Assembly (NCBI GenBank): GCA_002077065.1
Contig: NAJO01000005.1
Location: 620,001-684,000, forward strand
Length of the DNA stretch: 64,000 nt
Origin: Cryoendolithus antarcticus
Lineage: Eukaryota > Ascomycota > Dothideomycetes > Cladosporiales > Cladosporiaceae
Direction of reading: 5' to 3'
The position numbers and the translations under genes are program-made. This document shows, one piece after another, positions 21,769-31,841 of this stretch (positions within the stretch are counted from its first letter, which is position 1; every line of letters begins with the position of its first letter). The notes below the pieces were generated by a model, which saw nothing but the letters and a program-made list of their open reading frames with translations, ran no database searches and was not told where the DNA came from.

Positions 21769-22818
21769 TCAAGCATCACTCGGATAGTCCCTCCTCGTCT
21801 CCTTCGACCTCGTCTCCATATTGACCGAAGTCTTCTTCGCCCTAAACGACCAGTTCGCCGCAGCCCACTGTCCCAAGAACGCCGGACCTGGATGGAAGGC
21901 CGCGAGTGCAATGACAGCGATCCCCATCATAGCACCATCCAGGACCAAGAAGTCGTTCTCCTTATTCCACAGCGTGCCATCGAACCCCTGCCAAAGCTCG
22001 GCAACTCGGAACACCGATCGAATAAAGATCACCAGTGTCGCCAAGAATAGCGAGCCTAAGAAAGCCTTGAAGAACCACCGCTCCCGCACCGCTATCTTTT
22101 CCCTCGCCATATCGAGCACACCTGTCCGGGACCTCCAAGCTAGATAGGCGCAGAAAACCGCGAACGCGAAAAGCGAGACGACCTGCAGGATCAAACCGGC
22201 GATCATGACATTCACTCCAACTTGCTGATCCGGCTTCGTGTCAGCGGTGTCAGCGATCCCTCCGCCGGCGCCCTGGAGGACTAGTGAAGTGAAGTCCGAG
22301 AACATGAACGCGATTGCGACTGTGCGGGGTTTGAAGTATGAGTTTTGCGCGCCGTAGAGGACGATGATGCGTGTGATGGTCAGGTAGATGGCGGCGGTGA
22401 TGAAGACTGGGGCGATGGTAGCGCAGATGAGGTAGCTGTTAAAAGTCCAAGTCAGTTGCGGAAGCCAGTGAAAAGCCAACGAGCAGGCCAGAACTTACAT
22501 CAAGAACGCGTTCCCGTTGAACGGATTATTGTATAGCAGCACCCTCGCCACATATCCCACGACCTCAAGCGCGAGACCGAACAGCATGGCGATCATGAAG
22601 CCATAGGTCTTGTAGTATATGCCCAAGCCGATCTGCGGTATCGCCATAGCGCCAAAGAAGATCGCGAAGAAGAGGTTTGCGCCGAAGTTGGGGCGGTACA
22701 GGAAGCTCGACTGGGCGAGACAGCACGTCTGGAGCGTGCATTGGTCCTTGAAGGTGACATCGAAGTTGCATCCAATGTAGGCGTCTGGGTGCGCGGCCAT
22801 CATTGCTGCGTCGGCCAT
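21769..22818 (-). CDS. RTA1-like seven-transmembrane protein
   Basis: Two exons on the minus strand, 22818-22499 and 22435-21769 (328 residues), joined over a 63-nt GT-AG intron that splits an Ile codon (GNAFL|I|YLICATIAP). Hydrophobic stretches typical of the seven-helix RTA1 family follow a short extracellular N-terminus with paired cysteines (CNFDVTFKDQCTLQTCC). Family landmarks include FGLALEVVGYVARVLLYNN, IYLTITRIIVLYG, FSDFTSLVLQGAGGG and FIRSVFRVAELWQGFDG. RTA1 proteins are plasma-membrane or vacuolar proteins associated with lipid translocation and resistance to toxic lipids or sterol stress. Substrate for this copy is unknown. The C-terminal tail is basic and cytosolic. Confidence 0.9.
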
Positions 22819-23945
22819 GGCGGGAAGGGACGATGGAGTGTTGTGAACTCGTGTGTATGGAAATCAGGGAGTCGAGGAGAGTCGAGTGAGAGGTCGAAGA
22901 AGATCGAAGTCCTTTGTTGTATCGCCAACTTGAGTCAGATGGCCGTGAGACTGTCTTTCCACTTGCCGGTATGAACACAGATAGAACACGAAACGATACA
23001 GAAAAGACACGATACTTATCACCTCAAACCCATCACCACTACACCCTCTGCGCGAACCGCAAATACACACCCATCAGTCTGCGCCTCAATCCACCCAATG
23101 CTCAATGCACCGAATGCGACTGCCTACCCTCCCAATGCCCCGACAGGGCGTTGATATTGTAGTCTACATTTCTTTGTCTCACTCTGATTGGTCCGTTCGG
23201 ACTCTCGAACAGCAGATGCGGATCTCAAACACAGACCACACGAGGTTTAGAAGCGATCCTGCGAAGTGCGAAATTCGCAACTTGCTGCCTAAGCTGCGTG
23301 ATGTGAGCTTGTGCTCGCGTGGCTGACGGGGGTTGTGTGGTTTAACTCGGTGGAGCGCTGCGCTGCGCTGCTTCTGGCTGCATTTGCGCAGCACGGTGAT
23401 GGTCGCTTGGCTTGTAAAGGAGGGCCATGTGTTACGCGTCCACGGGATGTAGATGAGCTGATGTGTTGCGTGATGTTTTGTTAGCGAGGGTGATGATTGC
23501 ACAGCCCGACGTCCTGTATCCCCGCCATGCGCAGGCAACAACGAATTGAACAATGAGCGAGACCAAACGACAATTCATCAGGATGCTGCCAGATAGTCCA
23601 GCGACAAAAGCACTGGATCAACAGATTTTTGTGGCCATGATTTTGTATCGAACACTTGCATCCTCAACCTGAAGTGGAGTTTGCTGACTAAGGCGTGCTT
23701 CGAGGAGGTAAGTTAGACTACATGTACACCGTGCATCAAGACGCTTGATGTGGTCTGCGTTATCATCCGTTATCTAACGATCTGCAAGGCCGCATTCCCG
23801 CTCTACTCAAAGTGTTGTGCCAAGTGCACAGCAGCGAGCTTGTCGATTGCTTAAAGGACCGCCGACAAGTCGGTCATTCGGCTTCACAGCAGGTAGGTGT
23901 GAGCATAGCTCCAGCAAGCGTACACGCCAATGCTTCTTCGAAAAT
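22819..23945. other. Intergenic region
   Basis: Promoter side of the RTA1-like gene and 3' side of SEC13, both minus-strand. None of the frames in it shows a credible protein, and no repeat or RNA gene is apparent. Confidence 0.4.
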
Positions 23946-25024
23946 CTACTCCTCAATAGTCCTCACACACTCCCACCCTCCTCTCACCTTCTCCTTCCAC
24001 AGCGTGACCCTGTTGTCTCCTCCACTGACTGCCAGCACATTCCCAGCCAGACTCCAGCTACACCGCCAACACACCGACTCAAATTCCAGCACTTCGCTTT
24101 TCCAGCTGGCCGAATCCGCTTGGTCAGCCCCAGCTGCACAAGTCCAGATTCTGACGGTGTGATCCTGCGATGCCGAGGCAATGTAGCTCTTGCTCAGAGG
24201 TGTAGGCGACCACGCGACATCCCTCACCCAGTCTGTATGTCCTGTCAATGTTGCGATCGTGTCGTATGAGTTTGTCGCGGCATTGTGGCTCCAGATCTTG
24301 ACCGCATTGTCGGCGCCTCCGGTCACGAATCGTCGCACTACAGCCGTTTGCCCACTCGTTGCCGCGCTCATCAATCCCCCTGGCACCAACGCAGGACTCC
24401 AGCTCACCGCATTCACTCCCATGCCATGCGCTTGGAAGATGGTGTGTTGGAAGGTGTTGTTCTCGAAGCTTAGCACGCTCACGCTGCCATCGCTACTCGC
24501 AGCTGCCAAGTGACAGCCCGTCTCTGGCGGACTCCATGCGACGATGTTGACTGAGGCGGTGTGAAGGGTGAACTCGTAGATCCGTTGCCATTGTGTTGCG
24601 GGTTGTTCTCGCCAGATGAGTATGCGACCGTCGTGCGAGGAGGAAGCGAGGATCGTGCCGTACTTTGGATGAGCCCAGGATGTGCACCAGACTGCTCCTT
24701 CGTGACTACGTTGGATCAGCTGGGGAACATCTACAGGCGCACCTGGATTGCATGTGCTTACCCTTTCAGTGTTTCCGTCAGGCGATGTTGGTCGCCCTCT
24801 ATTTCATAGATCTTGATCGTCTTGTCTGACGAGCAGGTCGCGAGTCGTCGGCCATAGTAGTCGAGGACCGCATCGTGCTGCTTAGGGTAAGCTGGCTGTA
24901 CTGAATGCTGCGGGAGGATGAAGTGGACGTACAATCATGTCATCGTGACCTGAACTTGATATTACTTGCGTCTACGCATCGTCAGTACCAGAGCTCGCAG
25001 TTCAGTGGACTTCCGTCTTACCAT
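23946..25024 (-). CDS. SEC13: COPII coat and nuclear-pore WD40 protein SEC13
   Basis: Four exons on the minus strand: 25024-25022, 24971-24933, 24877-24762, 24705-23946 (305 residues). The first coding exon is the ATG alone. The second starts [13 protein letters not shown], the third [18 protein letters not shown], and the fourth [20 protein letters not shown]. All junctions keep frame and give the family's conserved N-terminus. Six WD40 blades follow; SEC13 borrows its seventh blade from SEC31 or NUP145C. Late motifs are [37 protein letters not shown] and [15 protein letters not shown]. The protein builds the COPII outer cage at ER exit sites and is also a subunit of the Y-complex of the nuclear pore. 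It is divergent from PEX20, with 288 nt between the starts. Confidence 0.95.
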
Positions 25025-25312
25025 GATTGCGGTGTGTGGTGGTTCAGTCGAGGTCGCATGCGATCAACATTGCCATGTTTCCTCGCCTGACCTTCCTTCT
25101 GAAGCCCGAGATTAGATGAGATAAGATAACAGTCTGAGGCTCTGCATCGTCCGCGAGCCTCGGCCCAAACAGGATGACATGTGCTGTACCGTCTTCCCAT
25201 GCCTGCCGCCGTGGCAAGCAATTCTACTTAATCTTATCCCTCTTCTTGTATCACAACCTTTTTCCCGTAGCGACACGCCTTCAAGTCGCTCATATCTTGA
25301 TCTGCGGCCACC
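25025..25312. promoter_or_regulatory. Divergent promoter region SEC13/PEX20
   Basis: The two ATGs (25024 minus, 25313 plus) are 288 nt apart, so both promoters must lie here. I could not identify specific factor sites. Confidence 0.5.
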
Positions 25313-26440
25313 ATGGCGGAAGCCCTCTGCGGCCCTTCGAACGCCCTGCAGCAGTTCAAGCAATCAACGCAGCATGATCGGACACTGCAGCAAGATCGTC
25401 TGGTCTCGAGACAGCGCCCAGCACAGGGCTTCCGATCACATGATCCGAACGTCGCTCATATGGATGCTGAGTTCGAAGCCTTCCAGGCTGGTGTACCCTT
25501 GGATAATTTCCAGCAATACAACTATGGTCCTCTCCCTGGCCAGCAGCACTTTCCGGAGCCGATCCAACAAGCGCCATCATGGGCAGCCGACTTCAGTCAG
25601 ATGAGCCTGCACACGCCGTTAGTGCAGCAGGGAAGGACGAGACCCATGCCCGATGCAGCAAATTGGGCGCAAGAGCTTCGCATGCACTCCAAGCCAATGC
25701 CACCAAGAGCCCAACAGATGGCAGCCGCTTCGCCCCAGGCGTTTCAGCAGAATGCGCGATACGGCCCACCTGGGTTCCGCAGCAACTTCGCGCAACCGAC
25801 GTTTGCTCCAGTGGTGCAAGGCAAGGGCAAGGCTGCTGTGACTGAAGACTTCGACGAGGCTGCATTCGAGAGGGCGTTCGATCTGGCGAGGAATGACATG
25901 ATGACAGATGTCGAAGCTTCTCTGGATATGCAAGAGAATTCCGTGCAGACAGAGGCTGTGCTGGATGATGTCCTCCAATCTTCGAGTGATAGCACACACC
26001 TGACCATGCACGATATGGAGGAAGTGTATAGGCAAGAACGCTCGGCTGGCGAGATCATCGAAAATGTGCAGAACTCGGATCAGGAACAGCGGGTAGATGA
26101 TGGCAGAGACGACGATGCACTAGCTGCGACTGCGCAGGATCTGCTAGAGAAAGTCGAGAACAACAAGTCGGACAAGTTCCAGAACAGTCAATTCCTGAAC
26201 CTGATGCGGAAGCTCAGAGATAGAGAGGTAAAAGTGCGAGGCGACAAGATGGTCGATTCTGTCAGTACTCTCCACCCCAAGCGTGTTGCAACGCCAGACT
26301 CTACATATGGCTCCGGAACATCGAGCCCAGCACTCCCGATCACCTCTCCCACGCTCGACAACCCCACAATATGCAATCCACCGCAGTGTGACGCTATCCG
26401 CGACCATCGATGGGATCACTGGGAAAGTCCATACACCTAG
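25313..26440 (+). CDS. PEX20: Peroxin PEX20, PTS2 import co-receptor
   Basis: A single 375-residue exon from the ATG at 25313. The N-terminus MAEALCGPSNALQQFKQ contains the conserved cysteine (Cys6) that in PEX20/PEX5 is monoubiquitinated for receptor recycling. A WxxxF motif (WAADF, residues 90-94) fits PEX14/PEX13 docking. The PEX7-binding region is suggested by FERAFDLARNDM and by the C-terminal block FQNSQFLNLMRKLRDREVKV. Filamentous fungi use PEX20 with PEX7 to bring PTS2 cargo to the peroxisome. The end is slightly uncertain: the frame stops after WDHWESPYT at 26440, but an alternative splice (donor 26261, acceptor 26468) would replace the last 60 residues by the open segment that follows. 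I prefer the unspliced end because TLHP after the conserved block resembles the family. Confidence 0.87.
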   Translation: MAEALCGPSNALQQFKQSTQHDRTLQQDRLVSRQRPAQGFRSHDPNVAHMDAEFEAFQAGVPLDNFQQYNYGPLPGQQHFPEPIQQAPSWAADFSQMSLHTPLVQQGRTRPMPDAANWAQELRMHSKPMPPRAQQMAAASPQAFQQNARYGPPGFRSNFAQPTFAPVVQGKGKAAVTEDFDEAAFERAFDLARNDMMTDVEASLDMQENSVQTEAVLDDVLQSSSDSTHLTMHDMEEVYRQERSAGEIIENVQNSDQEQRVDDGRDDDALAATAQDLLEKVENNKSDKFQNSQFLNLMRKLRDREVKVRGDKMVDSVSTLHPKRVATPDSTYGSGTSSPALPITSPTLDNPTICNPPQCDAIRDHRWDHWESPYT

Positions 26441-26468
26441 CTAGAGCGAAAAGCTGACAGTAAGTCAG

Positions 26469-26894
26469 GGATTCGACACGATTTCTGCCACCAACAGTCC
26501 TCCCACTGGGTTCAGCTACAACACTCGCTTCGACAACACCGAACAAACACCTGCACTCCTCGACTCTCGACCTCCGGACTATGGCATTCCGCTACAAGAG
26601 CAGGACGCTGATCTTGGTGCATTCAATCCGGCCGACGGTCAAGATGTTGCTGCTCTACTGTCTGAGCCAGGCTTGCCAGGTGGCGAGCCAGACCCAAATC
26701 CGGTCGGGTCAGGTGTAGGCGAGGATTTAGGTACGTGGAACCTCCCGTGCCCAAGCGCTGGGCTCCTTGCAGATATTGCAGAGCAATCGCAAAACACATC
26801 CATCAGCGCCATGCTGTACGGGTCTCGAAGTCCGTTGACGTCCAGCTCGACGATTTACAAGAGGGCGGACGGAACGACATATAGACTGTCTTAG
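26469..26894 (+). other. Unassigned open segment downstream of PEX20
   Basis: A frame without any upstream ATG that stays open for 141 codons and ends YKRADGTTYRLS. It is rich in Pro, Asp, Gly and Ser (PPDYGIPLQEQDADLGAFNP) and includes a possible 42-nt GT-AG intron (26731-26772) that would keep frame. It could be an alternative last exon of PEX20, the 3' part of a gene whose beginning is lost, or chance. I recognise no domain. Confidence 0.3.
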
Positions 26895-27229
26895 TCTCAA
26901 GTAGACAGAGAGTTGCTTGGGACGGAGGACATGCGCCGCAAGCTCACATACAACGCCTTTCAGCTGCGCAGATGTGGCACCCTAGCTTACAGAGGCTACG
27001 AAAGGCTCATTGAGATCTGCAATTGCGAGCATTGACTGACTGAGATTGTGTCCGGCTGTGCAGATGACGAATTCCGGATGACAAGCCCATATTACCAGCC
27101 TTGACTACCTGCACACGTACGTGGACCTGGCGAGCGCGAAGACGCTGCGTTGAGACGCTGGACGAACGCCGCAGCCTGGTTCACCGCCTAATCGCCACTG
27201 TGCAACGTTCGACACTCACACAGCCATGA
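26895..27229. other. Intergenic region with repeat copy A
   Basis: Region between the unassigned segment and the 3' end of the DUF6594 gene. It contains the first copy of a diverged repeat pair (27078-27186), listed separately. Confidence 0.4.
27078..27186 (+). repeat. Diverged repeat, copy A
   Basis: About 110 bp similar to 30259-30369 in the same orientation. Matching blocks include GACAAGCCC, TATTACC, CCTTG, GAGACGCTGGAC, GCCGCAGCC and GTTCAC, at nearly equal spacing: 62 against 61 nt from TATTACC to GAGACG. The single-base length difference shifts the frame that in copy B reads through. The pair brackets the DUF6594 and fungal-N genes. Confidence 0.6.
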
Positions 27230-28317
27230 TCACGAGCTTTGAAGACTGGTACTGCCAACGAAAACTACTTCCACGGCAGCGAAGCTACAAACGTATCAGC
27301 TTGGTCATTGCAAAAGCGCCCCGGTGTCTTACGTCGCTGTCGCAGTGAAGATCGTCGCCTTATCAGCGCTAGAGAATACCGCAAGCGCGAGAGAAAAGAG
27401 CGCTGTGAAAACGATCACCAGGCCGATGCGTATCAACAGGCTGTGGATGAAGAACAGCACAAGCACTGTGATAGTGGGCAGTGCAGAGGAAAGTACCGTC
27501 ACGATGACAGTACTGGCCCGACTAGTCTGCTTCTGCGAATAGTCACGAAACCCAGGTTGAGTCTGTTGGCGGAGTCAGCATAGCAAACAGCAGCTACAGC
27601 AAGACAGAAGTCGAACCTCTTTACGCTTGCCCCAGATTCGGTGATAGATATCAGTGAGAGCGCCGTCTAGGAACGACGTGAATACATCTTGCTGCGCGCG
27701 CGGTGGTGCCAATGAGATGAGATCCTCCATGTTCTCGGCTGTCCATATGTCCTTCTCACGATCGCACAGGAATGATCGGCCGCCGTCCGGTCGGTTTAGC
27801 CAGCCTGCTTTCATTGACTTGGGGTCAGTCAGGTTGATCAACGCGTCGACTTCACGGCTCGAGGGTGTGTGCAAGCTATTGAGCGCAGCCGCGTCGTCGA
27901 TCGCCACTTCTACGATTCTGTCAGCTAGCTCGATACACATACATGTAGTCCTGATCTGATAACGTTCCGATGCATTAACATACTGTACTCATGCAGCTTA
28001 TTGCCGATGTTCGTAATCTGCCACAATTGCAGCGAGCGCTCTTCCGCATTGACGGTCTCCGCATAGTTCCTCATGAGACTGAAATCGCGACTGTACTTTT
28101 GTCTCGTAGGATTGCCTGATTGAGAGTCCTCTTCGACGATCTCATGAAATTCTGCTTCCATGTCCTGAAGTTCGGCTTGCAGTCTCAACACATTCAACAT
28201 CGCCAGAGTACTGAACTTGCGCACTATTGCAGTCTCGGGATTCTGGCTCATGAACGTGGCAAGTTGAGGGTAGCCAGGACGGTATCCATTGGCACCCTGG
28301 CCTTGCGGAGCCGCCAT
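27230..28317 (-). CDS. DUF6594 family membrane protein
   Basis: Four exons on the minus strand: 28317-27984, 27924-27617, 27562-27333, 27284-27230 (308 residues). All introns are GT-AG and short (48-59 nt), and all phases agree. The N-terminus reads MAAPQGQGANGYRPGYPQLA, then QNPETAIVRKFSTLAMLNVL, a soluble helical part with RLQAELQDMEAEF, and the block GWLNRPDGGRSFLCDREKDI. Two closely spaced membrane segments (VIVTVLSSALPTITVLVLFF and IRIGLVIVFTALFSLALAVF) end with SSADKATIFTATATFAAVEV. This is the layout of the DUF6594 family, abundant and expanded in Pezizomycotina, with unknown function. It is divergent from the fungal-N gene at 28787. Confidence 0.85.
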
Positions 28318-28786
28318 CCAAGTTGTCCAAGGACGTGCCGGTCGCGCGCTTTCGATAAGTTATGGACTACAATGCTGGTTTCGAATGATATGGGAATGGC
28401 TGCTCTCGTGAGCTTGTTTCGGGCGCGAGTGCGTTTGAGGCAAGAGCCTCAGATCATCGAGCGTGCAAATAGATTCGCTGTCACTGACTCGCTTCCAACG
28501 GCGGAGGCGTTAAGCCACGCATGTCAACATGCAGGGTGGGATGCCAGGACGACACAGTCTCAAAAGCTCCTTGGAAATTTCGAGTCACAGACGCTGTCGA
28601 GCATCATATCTGTCACGCACGCGACTCACAGGCTTCGACTGGGTGCTTGTACCTCGGACGGTTCTTGCGTACCCCTTTTAAGCCAGCGCCGAAAGCACTC
28701 GCAAGAGCCCAGCGCGCAAGCTGGTGGCCTTGACCAGAGCGACGCCAACCAGCCTTCAGAGACAACATAGGTCAATCTCCCGAAAC
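28318..28786. promoter_or_regulatory. Divergent promoter region, DUF6594 and fungal-N genes
   Basis: 469 nt between two divergent starts. It must carry both promoters; no binding sites were identified, and frames within it look non-coding. Confidence 0.45.
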
Positions 28787-30158
28787 ATGGGGGAGGTGAT
28801 CGGTGTTGCAGCAGGCATCATCGGGCTCGCCAGCTCAACACTGAAGATTCAAAATATCCTTCGACGAGTACCGGCTCCAGCATGTATCGATATCAACGCG
28901 CTGGAAGTCTATGGGACGATGCTGCGCGGGCTCAGCAATATGCATCTGCAGAACACAGACACATCGAGTACGTTCATCGTCGAAGATTGCTTGAAGCTTT
29001 GTGGTCAACACCTGTTCAAACTCGAGCAGTTCGCCGAGACTTACACCGGTTTGAAGGCGAAAGAGCCCAAGGCTGCTGCAATCCAGGAGATCAGGGATGT
29101 GTTCGCAAACTTCCGTGATTCGGTGATGCTGCTGCGGGGCGTGATCATGGAGTAGGCTCTGATTTGCTCAGTTGATCGACAAGTCCCATACTAATACTAA
29201 AGCATAGTTCTATCACCCACACGATGCTGCAAGAGCAACGCGAAGCCCAGAAACTACTCCTCGAGCTAGAATATCAGCTGCTCAGCGAGGCGAAGTCAAC
29301 GACCAACATCAATGGGAATGTCCACTTCGGCGTCCCTCAAGAATCGCAGAGTGAAGCAGATGACGACCTGAATGCGCTTCGCGATGATCTACAACGACTG
29401 AACATGCAGGTCCGCAGTGCTCGTAATCCCTTCACCACTCTCATACACATGTTCCATGGCGACGGTCAGCAGGCTACAGTGAGCACTGTGATGGCAAAGC
29501 TTGACACGCAGAGCAAAATGAATTGGGTGCGTGCAGAAATTGTAGAGCGCCTGGAGGCTGGCCATCGCATCCAGGACTGTACCTCTCCGGCGGTGCAAGG
29601 CTTCGGCGGAGAGATCGTCGAAGCGAGCGGAACTATTGAACTGAAATGGTACGAGACTATCGTCGCCAAAACTCGCGTCACATCGTTCCTGGTCAATCCG
29701 AATAACGCGCCCTTCGATCTGATACTTGGCTGGGAATGGATCAAGGCTGAAGGCCCAACGGCTTTTGCGGAGCCAGTGTTGGCTCTGAGAGAACTCAATC
29801 TCACCGAGGGTAGGGAGACACCGCAGTCCACTCGCACACGGACAGCTAACCTTTCACAGACCAGCACCGGGAAGTGCAAGCTACAATTCACGCCCGAGAC
29901 GACGCAGATGCGCTTATTGTTCCTGCCAGACGTGCACAAGGTGCCAACAAGCGCGAGCAGCAGCGACTTGGACTCGCCCCGACCGCGAGCCAGGCTACCT
30001 CACGAATGCCAACCAGGTCAAACTCCTCAGCAGTCTCTGCGGTCAGCACACGAAGGCCAAGTCTGTCCCAGGCACTTCTGGGAGCCTCTATAACCCCTCA
30101 AGTCACTTCATCAAGTCTTTCCCAATCTACTAACAGCGGTACTAGCACCACAACATAG
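28787..30158 (+). CDS. Fungal N-terminal domain protein with retropepsin-like segment
   Basis: Three exons: 28787-29151, 29208-29809, 29860-30158 (421 residues). Both introns have clear signals (GTAGGC with ACTAAT branch; GTAGGG with GCTAAC branch), and the joins restore DSITHTMLQEQ and LTEDQHREVQATI. The N-terminus MGEVIGVAAGIIGLASSTLK matches the fungal_N/NACHT-associated N-terminal domain found in many Pezizomycotina signalling and NLR-like proteins. The middle (VQGFGGEIVEASGTIEL to PFDLILGWEWIKAEG) has the look of a retropepsin-like fold without the catalytic D-T/S-G triad. The C-terminus is a basic helix (RRAQGANKREQQRLGL) followed by a Ser/Thr-rich tail. There is no NB-ARC or NACHT domain, so this is a short lineage-type architecture of unknown role. 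Confidence 0.75.
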
Positions 30159-30761
30159 GATTTGCTGTGTATGCTGTCATGGGCCACACGGTGTGCGGGA
30201 CGTGTTTGCGTTAGAGACACAGTAGTGCATTCCAGCAGTGCCACTGGGTTGACTTTCAATGACAACAAGCCCGTATTACCGTCCTTGGATACTCGCGCGC
30301 TCGCGTGGGCCGGTCAAGAAGGAACCACTGCAAGGAGACGCTGGACACATGCCGCAGCCAAGTTCACTGAGTAGACAAGCGACCCATTTCCATTGGAACG
30401 GTAATAGCGTAATCATCCGAGGGCTCTGCGACCCTCCTATCCCATCTGGCAGCATTCGGACAATCTCGAAGCCGCCACAAGTTCTCTACTTGAGTCACGG
30501 ATGCACGCTCCAGGGCCACCAGAATGGTGACTGGATCTGCTTGCTTCTTGCGAAATGTTTGCCACACAATAGTCAAGATAGCATACGTCGGCTGAGCCTG
30601 GACAAGTCGCAGTACCTGCCGACAGGTATTCCCTTTTCTCCAAACGCGCTCGATTAGATCACCTCCCCACCCACCACTCGCATCCACTTTCCAAAATCCC
30701 CTTTTATCTCTCTAGAGCCTTATCGTCAATTTCAACATCGACAGCTTAACACATACTTCTC
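30159..30761. other. Intergenic region with repeat copy B
   Basis: Contains the second copy of the repeat pair (30259-30369) and the promoter of the Gly/Met-rich gene. A CT-rich leader with a TTTTATC stretch lies near 30700. Confidence 0.4.
30259..30369 (+). repeat. Diverged repeat, copy B
   Basis: Partner of 27078-27186. In one frame it is open and reads KPVLPSLDTRALAWAG followed later by RRWTHAAAKFTE and a stop at 30374; copy A encodes a matching RRWTNAAAWFTA but in a shifted frame. It may be a relic of a duplicated 3' exon. Confidence 0.6.
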
Positions 30762-31385
30762 ATGTCTACCGGTCGATACCCAGGCATGGACCCTGGACTG
30801 GTGGCAGCCGCGAGCCAAGCCAGTGGCCTTCCGCCAGACCTCATCGAGGACGTCATACACATGAAGCAGAATGGCATACCCGTATCTCAGCATCCTCGGG
30901 CCCAGGAGATCAAAGCTGCCAAGGGGGCGATACGCACCGCAATGCAGGGTTCAGGTGGCGGAGGCGGCGGTGGGGGCATACCTCAGTCTCCAAGCATGGG
31001 CGGTGGAGGAGGAATGGGTATGCCTCCCGGTATGGGCGGCGGAGGAGGCGGTATGGGCATGCCTGATATGGGAATGCCGGGTATGGGTATGCCGGGTATG
31101 GGCATGGGAGGAGGCGGCTTCATGATGGGTCCAGGCGGAATGCAATGCCCCGATGGAACTTTGATGGGTCCTGGCGGCATGTCTGGACCGTGGGGCGCGA
31201 TGGGCCCAGGGTTTATGATGGATGGGCAGGCCATGCGAGCTATGCAGGCTGCGCAGCAGATGGAACAGATGCGAGCGATGCAAGCAATGCAGGCCATGAT
31301 GGCTGCGCAGCAGGGCGGTGGAGGTCAGGATGATGATGATCAGGGCAAGGACCATGGCAAGGCTGGCGGCGGCGGAAAGAAGTGA
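30762..31385 (+). CDS. Gly/Met-rich low-complexity protein
   Basis: A single 207-residue exon with a good ATG context at 30762. Residues 1-62 look foldable and helical (GLPPDLIEDVIHMKQNGIP, RAQEIKAAKGAIRTAMQ). From about 65 to 150 the sequence is built almost only of Gly, Met and Pro, with repeated GMGMP/GMPGMGM units and long Gly runs. The next 40 residues form a Met/Ala/Gln helix (AMRAMQAAQQMEQMRAMQAM), and the end is acidic then basic (QDDDDQGKDHGKAGGGGKK). I recognise no family. Such Met/Gly-rich repeats occur in condensate-forming or metal-binding proteins, but that is speculation. There is no signal peptide. Confidence 0.65.
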   Translation: MSTGRYPGMDPGLVAAASQASGLPPDLIEDVIHMKQNGIPVSQHPRAQEIKAAKGAIRTAMQGSGGGGGGGGIPQSPSMGGGGGMGMPPGMGGGGGGMGMPDMGMPGMGMPGMGMGGGGFMMGPGGMQCPDGTLMGPGGMSGPWGAMGPGFMMDGQAMRAMQAAQQMEQMRAMQAMQAMMAAQQGGGGQDDDDQGKDHGKAGGGGKK

Positions 31386-31841
31386 TAGAGGTTACCCAGC
31401 TCACTGGACATCTTGGAGTTTGACTTACAGGACTGCTTTCCGACTGCAGATGTTTGAAGTTTTGCGCATCTAAGACCCATCGCCACGCATCTGGCTGGCC
31501 CCTTATTTCCGTTCAGCCTTCCGATCGCTCCACGCGTGCCTTCTAATCAACAGGCCATGGAAACCACGGTGTCATCCACCGCGCCACGAGAGAAGAATAC
31601 GTACGCACTCCCGTCGCTCACATCAGCGACTGTTGCGGCATTTCAGTCACTACGAGCGCAGCTGAGTATAAAATATTCTACAAATCTGCCGATTAGATCC
31701 CGGCCTTGCAGTCCTACCATCAACCCTTCAGCTATCTCCGTCCATCAAACGCCTTTCCAATCCCTCAAGTGATCAACCCTCCATCCCAGCTCAGCTTACC
31801 TCAATCTTCCTTCCGCAAGAACCATATCTACATCCACCCAC
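31386..31841. promoter_or_regulatory. Intergenic region with TATA-like element and CT-rich leader
   Basis: A TATAAAATATT sequence lies near 31667 and is followed by a long pyrimidine-rich leader up to the ATG at 31842. This arrangement supports transcription of the small gene that follows. Confidence 0.4.

Noticed and set aside
26895..27035. Continuation of the orphan segment past an in-frame TAG
   Set aside because: 47 open codons after a stop have a fair chance of occurring randomly, and no intron that would remove the TAG has convincing borders.
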